Shown: positions 5,798 to 13,143, counted from the stretch's first letter. The stretch: DNA of 19,112 nucleotides from CAZTME01 sp964614795 (GCA_964614795.1 CAZTME010000012.1:1-19112); one strand, 5' to 3'. Translations and numbers: made by a program. Notes: generated from the sequence alone by a model not told the origin.

Positions 5798-7126
5798 ATG
5801 TCAAAAAAATCTTCAATCTCTAAAGAAAATTCTGATCAAGTTATTTCTGCTGATTTTATCAAAAAAAACGTTGATTCCAGTCAAGAAAATACAGCTAAAG
5901 AAGAAATGAAAGTTGCTAAGCAATCATCCTCCATTCACAAGTGGAACTCATTATTGTTTGGTTTTGCGTTATCGATTTTAATGTTGGCTTTTTTCTTTAC
6001 CGGCGCCATGGCGGATAGATTGTTCGTTTTTCAGCCAATTTCAACTTTAGAAAATTTATTCAATACAAATACTCCAAAATCAGCAACAAATCAGGATGGG
6101 GAAACAACTCAATTGGGCGAAGTGATGAAGGAAATGCAAAGGAGCGGATCGGTTGCCGATGTGGTGGATGTGGCAGGAAAATCGGTAGTCACAGTCTCAG
6201 TAAAATCTCAACAACCATTGTACAGAGAAGTGCCCGGAGTTTTTCCCGGTTTTGGTTTTCGAGTGCCCAGTGGTGAAACTGAAGAAGTTCAAAGAGACAT
6301 TGGTACCGGTTTTGTTGTTGATCAAGCAAATGGATTAGTTGTGACCAACAGGCATGTGGTGGATGCAACCGGAGTGGAATTTATTGTCATTGATATCGAG
6401 GATAAAGAATATGCGGTAACAAACATTTATCGAGATCCAATTCATGATCTCGCAATTCTTAAAGTTGAAAATTTGTCACTACCGGCTTTACCCTTGGGCG
6501 ATTCCGATTCAGTTAGGGTGGGAGATGCGGTTATTGCCATTGGTACGGCTTTGGGAGAGTTTAGAAATACTGTAACAACAGGTGTTATTTCCGGAAAGGG
6601 TAGAGGAATTGTGGCTTCATCAGGTTTTTATGCAGATGCGGAAAAATTAGAAAACGTTTTTCAAACTGATGCGGCAGTCAATCCCGGAAATTCCGGCGGA
6701 CCACTTATCAGTTTCATGGGTGAAGTAATTGGCGTGAATGTGGCCACTAGTGTTGGAGCAGACAACATTTCTTTTTCCATTCCGATCAATGAAGTCAAGG
6801 CAGTCTTGCAAAACTTCAATGAAACTGGGCAGTTTGAAAGAGCCAGATTGGGTGTGCAATACGAGCAAATTTCTGCCAGAGCCGCTTTATTAAATGATTG
6901 GCCGCAAGGAGCTTACATTACTTTTGTTCAGCCCGGTTCGGCAGCCGGTGACGCGGGTTTACAGGTTAATGATATTATTTTCAAGATAGATGGTGAATTA
7001 ATAAAAGAAAAACCGTTATCTGAAATTATCAATACAAAAAAAGCCGGTGATTCATTAAAATTGACTATTTGGAGAAATGGTGAGGAGAAGGAATTGCAAG
7101 TAACACTTAAATCAATGAGTCAGTAA
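5798..7126 (+). CDS. HtrA/Deg family serine protease with one PDZ domain
   Basis: HtrA/Deg proteases degrade misfolded proteins outside the cytoplasmic membrane. The 442-residue protein has a hydrophilic cytoplasmic N-terminus (1-50), a single membrane anchor (about 52-71), a linker, and a trypsin-like S1 domain with the full triad: His186 in VTNRHVV, Asp217 in HDLAILKV and Ser299 in NPGNSGGPL. One C-terminal PDZ domain (about 345-435) contains GAYITFVQPGSAAGDAGLQVNDII. A single PDZ is the layout of membrane-anchored HtrA/DegS types, whereas DegP has two. The start ATG begins MSKKSS and gives a sensible topology. It lies downstream of ctpA in the same direction but across a hairpin-rich gap, so it is probably separately transcribed. 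Confidence 0.95.
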   Translation: MSKKSSISKENSDQVISADFIKKNVDSSQENTAKEEMKVAKQSSSIHKWNSLLFGFALSILMLAFFFTGAMADRLFVFQPISTLENLFNTNTPKSATNQDGETTQLGEVMKEMQRSGSVADVVDVAGKSVVTVSVKSQQPLYREVPGVFPGFGFRVPSGETEEVQRDIGTGFVVDQANGLVVTNRHVVDATGVEFIVIDIEDKEYAVTNIYRDPIHDLAILKVENLSLPALPLGDSDSVRVGDAVIAIGTALGEFRNTVTTGVISGKGRGIVASSGFYADAEKLENVFQTDAAVNPGNSGGPLISFMGEVIGVNVATSVGADNISFSIPINEVKAVLQNFNETGQFERARLGVQYEQISARAALLNDWPQGAYITFVQPGSAAGDAGLQVNDIIFKIDGELIKEKPLSEIINTKKAGDSLKLTIWRNGEEKELQVTLKSMSQ

Positions 7127-7178
7127 AGCGTGATGAGAAATTGATTGGATAAACTGCGCCCTTAATTTGATAGTTTTA

Positions 7179-7190
7179 TTGATTAATCAA
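7179..7190. repeat. Palindrome TTGATTAATCAA at the prfA stop
   Basis: A perfect 12-bp palindrome covers the prfA stop codon, in the 56-bp convergent gap between htrA and prfA. It has no T tract, so a terminator role is unproven. Confidence 0.3.
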
Positions 7191-8151
7191 TCACTTCCTC
7201 TTCAGAAGATAAATCAATTTTTCCGGAAATCAGCGCGTTGCGCACTTCTACTAAAACAGTTTCAATTTCTCCGGCAATTATTTGCTCCAGGGAATACCAA
7301 GATTGTTTGGTGCGATGATCTGTTACTCTGTTTTGCGGAAAGTTATAAGTGCGAATTTTTTCACTTCTTTGGGCTCGACCAATTAAGGATCTGGCTTCAC
7401 CCAATTGTTTCAATCTTTCTTCCTCTTGAATTTCCCAAAGTTGCGATCGGAGCAAATCCAGTGCAATTGCGCGATTTTGTTGCTGTTGTTTTTCTTGTCT
7501 GGCCACAACGACAATGCCAGTGGGTAGGTGAGTGAGACGAACAGCGCTATTCACTTTGTTAACGTTTTGGCCTCCTGCGCCACCAGCTCGCATAAATTGC
7601 CACTCTAGTTCTTCTTCTCTAATTTGCACAGCGTGGGGTGGAATTTCGGGTAAAACAGCCACTGAAGCGGTTGAGGTATGGATTCTGCCACTGGCTTCTG
7701 TGACCGGCACACGTTGAACTCGATGTACGCCAGATTCAAACTTGAGGGATTCATAGGCGGATAATTCTTCGCCACTCAGATTAATTTTACCTTTGAACTT
7801 GACGACCAGATCATCAATGATTTCGATGCGCAGGCGCTTGGTTTCCGCAAACCGCACGTACATTCTCAGCAGTTCTCCTGCCCACAACTTGGCTTCATCA
7901 CCACCTGCGCCTGCGCGAAACTCAATGGTGCAAGCGCCAGTTGGTTGGGTAGAACCCAATTGAGCACCTTCATTTTGTTCTGACTGCAATTGGTAATCAG
8001 TTGCCAATTTATTTATTTCCGCCAACTGATTTTCCAAATCTGCAATTTCCAACTGCGCTAATTCTGTTAAATCGGGATCCGCCAGATCTTGACGCGCTTT
8101 CTCCAAAGCGGATTTGAGTTGCTCAATTGCCTGTTCATAAGGATGTGACAT
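7183..8151 (-). CDS. prfA: Peptide chain release factor 1
   Basis: RF1 recognises UAA and UAG stop codons in the ribosomal A site and triggers peptide release. The 322-residue protein has the codon-reading tripeptide PVT (PxT type, residues 149-151) in RVQRVPVTE, which marks RF1 rather than RF2, and the catalytic GGQ at 193-195 in GAGGQNVNKVNSAVR. The N-terminal coiled-coil domain is about 35-40 residues shorter than in E. coli RF1 (360). Two ATGs are in frame, at 8157 and 8151. I chose 8151 because a TATAAT -10 ends only 2 nt before 8157, so transcription should begin close to 8151, giving a leaderless mRNA. It follows rpmE, a common neighbour, but prmC is not adjacent. Confidence 0.96.
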   Translation of the reverse strand: MSHPYEQAIEQLKSALEKARQDLADPDLTELAQLEIADLENQLAEINKLATDYQLQSEQNEGAQLGSTQPTGACTIEFRAGAGGDEAKLWAGELLRMYVRFAETKRLRIEIIDDLVVKFKGKINLSGEELSAYESLKFESGVHRVQRVPVTEASGRIHTSTASVAVLPEIPPHAVQIREEELEWQFMRAGGAGGQNVNKVNSAVRLTHLPTGIVVVARQEKQQQQNRAIALDLLRSQLWEIQEEERLKQLGEARSLIGRAQRSEKIRTYNFPQNRVTDHRTKQSWYSLEQIIAGEIETVLVEVRNALISGKIDLSSEEEVID

Positions 8152-8159
8152 ATTCATCT

Positions 8160-8165
8160 ATTATA
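8160..8165 (-). promoter_or_regulatory. -10 box of prfA, probably leaderless
   Basis: On the minus strand the sequence reads TATATAAT, containing consensus TATAAT, with 8 nt to ATG 8151. No strong -35 is visible. Confidence 0.6.
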
Positions 8166-8303
8166 TAGCACCTTCAAAAGGAAATATTGATCTTCTTCCA
8201 CCCAGATTGTTAGAACTTTTTGAATGATAAAATGTTGCCTATCACCCAGATTTAAGGAATAACTCAATTGGTATCAAGTGAGGTAGAAATATAAAAGAAA
8301 AAA

Positions 8304-8666
8304 TTAATTTGACTTAACTGTTTTTTCTTCAGCTGTAGTTTTATTTTTTGCCTCTGATCTTAAATTGGCCTGTTGTTCTCTTAGAAGTTCTCGATAAGTT
8401 TTAGCCTCGACGTTTTCACCTTTATTTTTCTTCTTTTTGCTCTGAAGTTGTGCTTTTTTGCCTTCTGCATCCTTTTGTTTCTTAATGAATTTATCGACTC
8501 GACCTTGACGATCAACAAATTTCACTTCTCCGGTGAAAAAAGGATGACACTTGTCACAGATGTCAACTTGTAGAGTTTCCTGCGTAGAGCCAATTACAAA
8601 TTTATTTCCACAACTGCAAGTAACTTGACAATCGTGAAACCAGGTTGGATGAATAGATGCTTTCAT
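8304..8666 (-). CDS. rpmE: 50S ribosomal protein L31, zinc-binding form, with long basic tail
   Basis: L31 sits at the ribosomal subunit interface. The first 70 or so residues match the family: MKASIHPTW start, cysteines in CQVTCSCGNKF and CDKCHPF that form the zinc-binding (C+) type, and FFTGEVKFVDRQGRVDKF. An unusual tail of about 45 residues, rich in Lys, Gln and Glu, follows (KKKKNKG and onwards), so the protein has 120 residues against the usual 65-90. I start at ATG 8666 rather than the upstream in-frame codon at 8687 because the family begins MKxxIHP and an extended -10 (TGGTATACT) lies between them. It is followed by prfA, which has its own promoter. Confidence 0.93.
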   Translation of the reverse strand: MKASIHPTWFHDCQVTCSCGNKFVIGSTQETLQVDICDKCHPFFTGEVKFVDRQGRVDKFIKKQKDAEGKKAQLQSKKKKNKGENVEAKTYRELLREQQANLRSEAKNKTTAEEKTVKSN

Positions 8667-8675
8667 AAGAGCCGT

Positions 8676-8684
8676 AGTATACCA
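8676..8684 (-). promoter_or_regulatory. Extended -10 promoter of rpmE
   Basis: The minus strand reads TGGTATACT, an extended -10, 9 nt before ATG 8666, so the leader is about 0-3 nt. The -35 position, 17 bp upstream, falls on CCAACA, the end of repeat copy D. Confidence 0.6.
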
Positions 8685-8697
8685 CAAATTATTAGAC

Positions 8698-8748
8698 TTG
8701 TTGGAAAAAACACGGTTTATTTGGAGTCATGTGCTTATTGCGCGACAA
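8698..8748. repeat. Intergenic inverted-repeat element, copy D
   Basis: Left end (GAC)TTGTTGGAAAAAACAC from 8698; right end CTTATTGCGCGACAA to 8748, preceded by ATGTG. It is the shortest copy, 51 bp. It fills the space between the EamA-type gene stop (8751) and the rpmE promoter, overlapping the -35 position of that promoter. Confidence 0.5.
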
Positions 8749-8750
8749 CT

Positions 8751-9689
8751 CTATGATCTTTTTTTAGCAAATGGTTGTTGCGCGTAAAAAACCCCGGCAA
8801 AGATAATAATTAAACCTAGAATTTGTATCCATGAGACAGATTCTTCCAGTAGAATTACTCCCAGTGGCAAAAAGATAAAGGGTTGTAAGTAATAGAATAA
8901 ACCTGCTTCCGAAGCTTCAATACCATCTTGACCTTTAATATAGGCGGTTAAGCCGATAATTGAACCAAATATCCCCATATACAGGGCGGCAAATTGAACA
9001 TTTAAATTACTTAACTGCAATTGAATATTTTCGAAAAACATAGGTGTAGACCAACTCAGCTGCATGAAACTTAATATGCCAAACGCAAGCACTCCAACTA
9101 AAAAGCCGACACTGGAGGCAAACAACTTGGGAATTTTGGCATAAAAACGTTTTGCTAAAACTAAATAAAATGCGCTAACCATATTGGCGGCTAGAATGAG
9201 CAAATTGCCAAAAATTGACACACCTTCAATTTGCATCGATCCGTTTAGTAAAGGAAACAAAGCTAATAAGGCTACACCAAAAAATGAAACGAAAAAACCC
9301 AGCCATTCTCTTTTAGTTTGTTTTTCTCGCAGAAAGATGATTCCAATTAAAATGATGAAAACCGGAAGGGTGGTGTTTAACAAGCTAGTTTCTATGGCCG
9401 TCGTGCGAGCCAATCCTTCGTATAGCAATCCCAAATACAAAACTGTTCCTAGTACCTCAATACATGCAATCATGGGTATGGACTTAAGAAGTGATTTTGA
9501 TTTAGCGATCCAGAAGATTAAAAATGGAAGCATCAATCCACCCGCAATAATGAATCGATAAAACATGAGCATGAAGGGAGTTGTGTAATCCAGTGAGGGT
9601 TTAACAACAATAAAAGCCGCTCCCCAACAAATCGTGTTAATGATTAGCCAGCCATAAGATTGTAGTCTTGATTTTTGTTTTTTATTCAT
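8751..9689 (-). CDS. EamA/DMT family transporter
   Basis: This 312-residue protein belongs to the drug/metabolite transporter superfamily, with a predicted ten membrane helices arranged as two EamA repeats (roughly residues 12-140 and 155-305). Visible family features are WGAAFIVVKPSLDY in helix 1, FYRFIIAGGLMLPF in helix 2, EVLGTVLYLGLLYEGLARTT, the repeat-closing REKQTKREWLGFFVSFFGVALL and the second-repeat end YYLQPFIFLPLGVILLEES. Substrates of such proteins (amino acids, nucleotides, metabolites) cannot be inferred from sequence alone. A weak -10 (TATTAC) lies 6 nt before the start, at 9696-9701. The downstream gap holds repeat copy D and then rpmE. Confidence 0.9.
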   Translation of the reverse strand: MNKKQKSRLQSYGWLIINTICWGAAFIVVKPSLDYTTPFMLMFYRFIIAGGLMLPFLIFWIAKSKSLLKSIPMIACIEVLGTVLYLGLLYEGLARTTAIETSLLNTTLPVFIILIGIIFLREKQTKREWLGFFVSFFGVALLALFPLLNGSMQIEGVSIFGNLLILAANMVSAFYLVLAKRFYAKIPKLFASSVGFLVGVLAFGILSFMQLSWSTPMFFENIQLQLSNLNVQFAALYMGIFGSIIGLTAYIKGQDGIEASEAGLFYYLQPFIFLPLGVILLEESVSWIQILGLIIIFAGVFYAQQPFAKKRS

Positions 9690-9856
9690 TAATCAGTAAT
9701 ATTTTTGTAGTAATGAAAGAAATGATAATCGAAATAAAACTACCTTTATTTATCGCTTATTTTTTTATCAATTTTTTTGGCAAAAACGTAATAAGCAACT
9801 CGTTTTTAGTTGATCGTCCTAACTGATAAATTAAACTGTTTCAGTTTCGTTTTAAG

Positions 9857-10066
9857 ATGCTCAAAACTCAGTATAACAAATACGCAATAAAATGTCCGAT
9901 TTGTCATTCACTTCTTAGATATAGCACTCTCAAAAACCAAATGTCGGTTTTATCTATCCTTAAACCGGGTGAAGCGACCGATAATTTAGTATCATTCTGT
10001 TTTGAGCTTGCTATATACAGATTGCATAAAATGAAGTATTGGGTTGATCAAAGAATGAAAAATTGA
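9857..10066 (+). CDS. Doubtful 69-residue protein with a CPIC motif
   Basis: The frame starts at ATG and encodes 69 residues with KCPICHSLLRYST near the N-terminus, which resembles half of a zinc ribbon. A second CxxC is missing; the only later cysteine is in VSFCFEL. The rest is unremarkable, with a basic end. No ribosome-binding site is seen and no -10 box stands out. It could be a small real protein, a fragment of a zinc-ribbon gene or chance. Confidence 0.25.
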   Translation: MLKTQYNKYAIKCPICHSLLRYSTLKNQMSVLSILKPGEATDNLVSFCFELAIYRLHKMKYWVDQRMKN

Positions 10067-10074
10067 CTTTGGAA

Positions 10075-10103
10075 AATTAGCTCAAGTTTTTATGTGACAA
10101 GTC
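10075..10103 (-). repeat. Partial inverted-repeat element, copy G
   Basis: On the minus strand the sequence reads GACTTGTCACATAAAAAC followed by TTGAGCTAATT. This matches the left end of copy C (TTGTCGCACACTAAAAAC, then AGCTAATT) and copy E. A matching opposite end was not found with confidence. It lies just past the hisS stop. Confidence 0.4.
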
Positions 10104-10158
10104 TGTTTTTGCTCAGTTAGCCGACTTGCAGAAAGACAAAAATTACTACTTATTTGAT

Positions 10159-11403
10159 TTACGAATTAGTTTGAATGATCTTAATTGCCTCACTTAATTC
10201 AACAGTTTTGGATGCAAAAGTTTTTAGATTTTTTAGAGTAACTAAGTTTTGATTGAGTTCATCTTCTCCAATGATTACGGCGTAAGAAATATTTTTTTGA
10301 CTGGCAACTTTTAGTTGTTTGCCTATTGCGTCGATAGCAGGATAAAGCTCGCACTTAATGCCGGCGTTTCTTAATTGCTGAGCGCATTTAAGACTTTCGC
10401 CACTCAATTCTTGGGAAAAAACCGTGATCATTACTTGAATGCCTAGTTGAGTATTATCCAGCAAACCTCTCTCTGTCAAAACATCAACTGTTCTGTCAAA
10501 GCCAATGGCAAAACCAATTGCCGGAATGTTAACGCCACTTAATTGATTGATGAGTTGATCATATCTCCCACCGGCACCAACCGAACTTCCAGAATCCGCC
10601 AATTTTGCTTCAAAAATGAGACCGGTGTAATAGTCCAGGCCACGAGCAAGATAGGGATTAAAGCGCAAGTTTTCATTTGGTAAACCGAGCTTAGTAGCCA
10701 CATCCACAATTGCAGATAGTTCGGAGTTTGGTGTGGCAACATCTAACTTTTCAAAAAGTGTGGTCACCAATTCTGCAGATAATCCTTTGGCTACCAACTC
10801 CGCCGATACTTCCTCGCGACTTTGTTTATCCAATTTATCAATTGATTGAGTAATGCTTTGAAAACTTACCACTTCAGTAACAAAGGGACTCAACACCTGT
10901 TGTAATAATCGACGGTCATTATATTCCAAGACAACGTCTGTTAGCCCCAACTTGGCATAAGTGGAGTAGACGGCGATGAGAATTTCTGCATCCGCCAGTG
11001 GCTCGGGTGCGCCAAAAATGTCGCAATCGGCTTGGGTGAATTCACGGTAGCGTCCTTTTTGTGGCTTGTCTGCTCTAAAAACATTTTGAATTTGGTATCT
11101 TCTGAAATATTTTGGCAACTCATTTTGGTATTGAGCTAAAACTCTGGCGCTAGGGACTGTTTGGTCGTAGCGTAGAGCAACTTGTCGATCACCTCGATCG
11201 GTAAAGCTGTAGACTAATTTATCCGCTTCATCGCCATATTTTCCCAAAAGTAATGAGGCATATTCCAAAGTGGGAGTTTCCAATGGTTCAAAGCCGAAAA
11301 TTTCAAAACTTTGCTGAATTGATTGAGCGACATAATTGCGTCGCCTTTTTTCCGCCGGTAAAAAATCACGGAAACCTTTGAGGGTTTGAAGAGGTGTGTT
11401 CAT
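10159..11403 (-). CDS. hisS: Histidyl-tRNA synthetase
   Basis: HisRS, a class II aminoacyl-tRNA synthetase, charges tRNA-His. The 414-residue protein has the opening KGFRDFLPAE, motif 2 with FRADKPQKGRYREFTQADCD, the histidine-specific ARGLDYYTGLIFE, motif 3 surroundings (GGRYDQLI, then AIGFAIGFDR) and a C-terminal anticodon-binding domain (about 325-414) with the typical VMITVFSQELSGESLKCAQQLRNAG-like layout. Length is normal. The ATG is preceded on the minus strand by TACAAT with only 9 nt between, so the mRNA is nearly leaderless. The gene is divergent from tRNA-Ala. Downstream lies repeat copy G. Confidence 0.97.
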   Translation of the reverse strand: MNTPLQTLKGFRDFLPAEKRRRNYVAQSIQQSFEIFGFEPLETPTLEYASLLLGKYGDEADKLVYSFTDRGDRQVALRYDQTVPSARVLAQYQNELPKYFRRYQIQNVFRADKPQKGRYREFTQADCDIFGAPEPLADAEILIAVYSTYAKLGLTDVVLEYNDRRLLQQVLSPFVTEVVSFQSITQSIDKLDKQSREEVSAELVAKGLSAELVTTLFEKLDVATPNSELSAIVDVATKLGLPNENLRFNPYLARGLDYYTGLIFEAKLADSGSSVGAGGRYDQLINQLSGVNIPAIGFAIGFDRTVDVLTERGLLDNTQLGIQVMITVFSQELSGESLKCAQQLRNAGIKCELYPAIDAIGKQLKVASQKNISYAVIIGEDELNQNLVTLKNLKTFASKTVELSEAIKIIQTNS

Positions 11404-11412
11404 ATGATCAGT

Positions 11413-11418
11413 ATTGTA
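11413..11418 (-). promoter_or_regulatory. -10 box of hisS
   Basis: TACAAT on the minus strand, 9 nt before the hisS ATG. A GTTGATCAAC palindrome lies upstream at 11439-11448, but it is too far away to serve as a normal -35. Confidence 0.5.
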
Positions 11419-11463
11419 ATTGAAAGATGCAAGTTACGGTTGATCAACTTGGTAATCATTGAA

Positions 11464-11485
11464 ATCTGCTTTGCATCCTGCAGAT
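11464..11485. repeat. Inverted repeat ATCTGC/GCAGAT between hisS and tRNA-Ala
   Basis: Perfect 6-bp arms (11464-11469 and 11480-11485) with a 10-base centre, in the divergent gap. It lies just upstream of the tRNA -10. It could be an operator; function unknown. Confidence 0.3.
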
Positions 11486-11500
11486 AATAAAAATATGAGT

Positions 11501-11506
11501 TAGAAT
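11501..11506 (+). promoter_or_regulatory. -10 box of tRNA-Ala
   Basis: TAGAAT lies 12 nt before the mature 5' end, which predicts a leader of about 6 nt. No clear -35 is seen. Confidence 0.5.
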
Positions 11507-11518
11507 ATCATTTTGCAC

Positions 11519-11591
11519 GGGCCGGTAGCTCAGTTGGTAGAGCGCTGCATTCGCATTGCAGAGGTCGAGGGTTCGACTCCCTTCCGGTCCA
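11519..11591 (+). tRNA. tRNA-Ala (anticodon CGC)
   Basis: The full cloverleaf can be read. Acceptor GGGCCGG pairs with CCGGTCC, the D arm is GCTC...GAGC, the anticodon stem CTGCA/TGCAG holds loop TTCGCAT with anticodon CGC, and the T arm is GAGGG-TTCGACT-CCCTT, with discriminator A. The acceptor has the G3:U70 wobble pair, the classic alanine identity element, which confirms the assignment. The terminal CCA is not encoded (ACA follows), so a CCA-adding enzyme is needed. It reads GCG codons. Confidence 0.97.
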
Positions 11592-11613
11592 CATTTAATA
11601 ATTTGATTGAATT

Positions 11614-12591
11614 CTATTCCACTATTGGACTAGCAGAAGGAGTTGGTGATTTTACCACCGGTCTTGGAATTGGGGTAGGAGTGGCACTGGTTTTGAACTC
11701 ATCCATATCGATTAAAATTCGAATGGATTTTACCGTCCACTTATTATTATCTGATGAAGCAACGAGAATAGCGGAAACATCGGTGGGCAATTCTTTAATG
11801 GTAATGGGCTCATCGGTGCTGTCTGAAATCTTTGATCCTCTCGTGATTTGAAAACTGGTTGGTTCTTCTTGACCTCTGGGTAAAAATGTAACACTCGAAT
11901 TAGTTTTCTCGACAATTGTACCCAATGCGATAGTGTGTTCTTTTGGTGCTAAAGATGTAGTTTGGACCAGAATTATTTTTGGAGAAATATCGCCATTTTT
12001 CACTCTTTCTCCAATGCCCAAAATCCAGTTGCCAACTTCAACATTTTCCACAGAAAAAGGTCGATTTCTCTTCAAAATTTTAATTGACTCATCTATCGGA
12101 ATTATTTGATTACCATTGGGTGTTTTAACCGTAATGGCTTCTGCCGTAACGCGCACTACTTCAGCAATAAAACCGGATAATTTATTCTCGGAATTATTTT
12201 CATCTTGCTCACCTAAAATTTTTTCCAACCTTTTTTTAATTTCAGAAGTAGTCGAGGAGGAAGGACTGGCTTCTTCTTCATCTTCAAGTTGTAAATCAGC
12301 TTCATCGCTCTCACTCGCCGAAGCAGATCTATTTTTATTTGTCGCGGATTTTTCTTGAGAATTATTGGAATCTTTAATTTGAGCAAGTTGTTTGGTGGTT
12401 ATTGTGGCTAATTGAGCTTGAACTGGAGAGGCTGGATGAATCAGTAAAAAAAGAAAAGTGGATAAAAGTAGAAAATTGACACCAAAAAATAATCCAATCA
12501 AATGTCCTCGACTCGAAGAAGATCTTTTTCTCTTGGATATAATAAAAGTTTTTCGAAATTGTTGAGTGGAGCCATTATTAATTGCGATCAT
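11614..12591 (-). CDS. Membrane-anchored or secreted protein with DUF5666-like beta repeats
   Basis: The 325-residue protein has a basic cytoplasmic N-terminus (1-29), one hydrophobic segment (about 30-52) ending in ASPVQAQ, which could be a signal-peptidase-I site or an anchor, and a low-complexity Ser/Glu/Asp region (85-115). Two similar beta-rich segments follow (about 138-205 and 220-300), with patterns such as GFIAEVVRVTAEAITVKTPNG and ALGTIVEKTNSSVTFLPRG that resemble DUF5666-type domains. The C-terminus is Pro/Thr/Ser-rich. Function is unknown; a cell-surface role is likely. It is the second gene of an operon: the upstream stop codon is 1 nt away, and a strong GGAGG (12600-12604) lies 8 nt before its ATG, inside the upstream gene. 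Confidence 0.8.
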   Translation of the reverse strand: MIAINNGSTQQFRKTFIISKRKRSSSSRGHLIGLFFGVNFLLLSTFLFLLIHPASPVQAQLATITTKQLAQIKDSNNSQEKSATNKNRSASASESDEADLQLEDEEEASPSSSTTSEIKKRLEKILGEQDENNSENKLSGFIAEVVRVTAEAITVKTPNGNQIIPIDESIKILKRNRPFSVENVEVGNWILGIGERVKNGDISPKIILVQTTSLAPKEHTIALGTIVEKTNSSVTFLPRGQEEPTSFQITRGSKISDSTDEPITIKELPTDVSAILVASSDNNKWTVKSIRILIDMDEFKTSATPTPIPRPVVKSPTPSASPIVE

Positions 12592-12592
12592 G

Positions 12593-13033
12593 TTATTCGC
12601 CTCCTTCCAATAAGGAGCTAAAATTGCCCACTAAGACGGAGCGTTCAACAGATAATGAACTACCATCTTCCTTTAATACATAGATTTGTAGAATATTTCC
12701 ACCTTCTTTGAGTGTGGGCGTAAAGGAAAAACTGCCGGTAGCATCGGAAATAGTGATGTAATCATTATCATTAGCCAATAAGACCAACGGAGTGTTGGGC
12801 AAAGTCGTACCGGCAACCAATACTTGTTTCTCCTCTTGAATTATTCCGTCCTCTGGGCTATGAATAACCAAGATTTCTTGTTCAGTAGTGGGGGAGATGC
12901 TGGAACTGGGAGTAGCACTGGGTGATGGCTCCGGTGTTTTTTTGAGAGCTTCACCGGCTCTGTTAAAGGCGACAGTAATGATGAAGGCAATAATTAAGCC
13001 AACCACAACTGCGAATAAAATTTCTTTGCGCAT
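12593..13033 (-). CDS. Membrane-anchored surface protein with Pro/Ser linker and Ig-like beta domain
   Basis: The 146-residue protein begins MRKEILFAVVVGLIIAF, giving a single membrane anchor (about residues 5-24). A Pro/Ser/Thr linker follows (about 32-52), then a domain of about 90 residues with HSPEDGIIQEEKQVLVAGT, PNTPLVLLAND and GSFSFTPTLKEGGNILQIYV. That pattern is seen in Ig-like or glucodextranase-B-type beta-sandwich domains. Function is unknown. I start at ATG 13033 because residues upstream in the open frame (to 13099) cover the promoter and part of a repeat element. It is first in a two-gene operon with the DUF5666-like gene. Promoter: TTAGCA-17-TACAAT, leader about 8 nt. Confidence 0.8.
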   Translation of the reverse strand: MRKEILFAVVVGLIIAFIITVAFNRAGEALKKTPEPSPSATPSSSISPTTEQEILVIHSPEDGIIQEEKQVLVAGTTLPNTPLVLLANDNDYITISDATGSFSFTPTLKEGGNILQIYVLKEDGSSLSVERSVLVGNFSSLLEGGE

Positions 13034-13048
13034 ATTTAAAGAAAGGTA

Positions 13049-13077
13049 ATTGTACAATACAAACGCAAGAGTGCTAA
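13049..13077 (-). promoter_or_regulatory. Promoter of the surface-protein operon
   Basis: On the minus strand: TTAGCA (13072-13077), a 17-bp spacer and TACAAT (13049-13054), then 15 nt to ATG 13033. Repeat copy B begins 6 bp upstream of the -35. Confidence 0.5.
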
Positions 13078-13082
13078 GAGAT

Positions 13083-13143
13083 TTGTTGCAAAATAACAAA
13101 AAGATGATTTTGACGATCTAATTCATGTTCTTGTTCTGCAACA
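13083..13143. repeat. Intergenic inverted-repeat element, copy B
   Basis: Left end TTGTTGCAAAATAACAAA and right end ATGTTCTTGTTCTGCAACA; the terminal TTGTTGCA matches TGCAACA. The left end matches copy A at 15 of the first 17 bases or better. It lies between divergent transcription units, so it cannot simply be a terminator. Confidence 0.55.

Larger units (their letters stand above)
9690..10158. other. Long gap with little support for genes
   Basis: This gap of 469 bases lies between the EamA-type gene and the end of hisS. It contains an AAACTG/CAGTTT hairpin (9833-9847) followed by CGTTTT, a CGGTTT/AAACCG inverted repeat near 9946-9969, a doubtful 69-codon frame and partial repeat copy G. 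Nothing else was recognised. Confidence 0.5.

Noticed and set aside
7167..7717. Plus-strand frames of 122 and 61 codons
   Set aside because: Antisense shadows of prfA, whose motifs are unmistakable.
9184..9561. 125-codon plus-strand frame
   Set aside because: Antisense shadow of the EamA-type transporter; composition is not protein-like for its frame.
11513..11851. 112-codon plus-strand frame starting in the tRNA
   Set aside because: It is read through tRNA-Ala and then antisense to the DUF5666-like gene.
13034..13099. 22-residue N-terminal extension of the surface protein from TTG 13099
   Set aside because: It covers the -35/-10 promoter and part of repeat copy B, and the natural membrane-anchor start is MRKEILFA.
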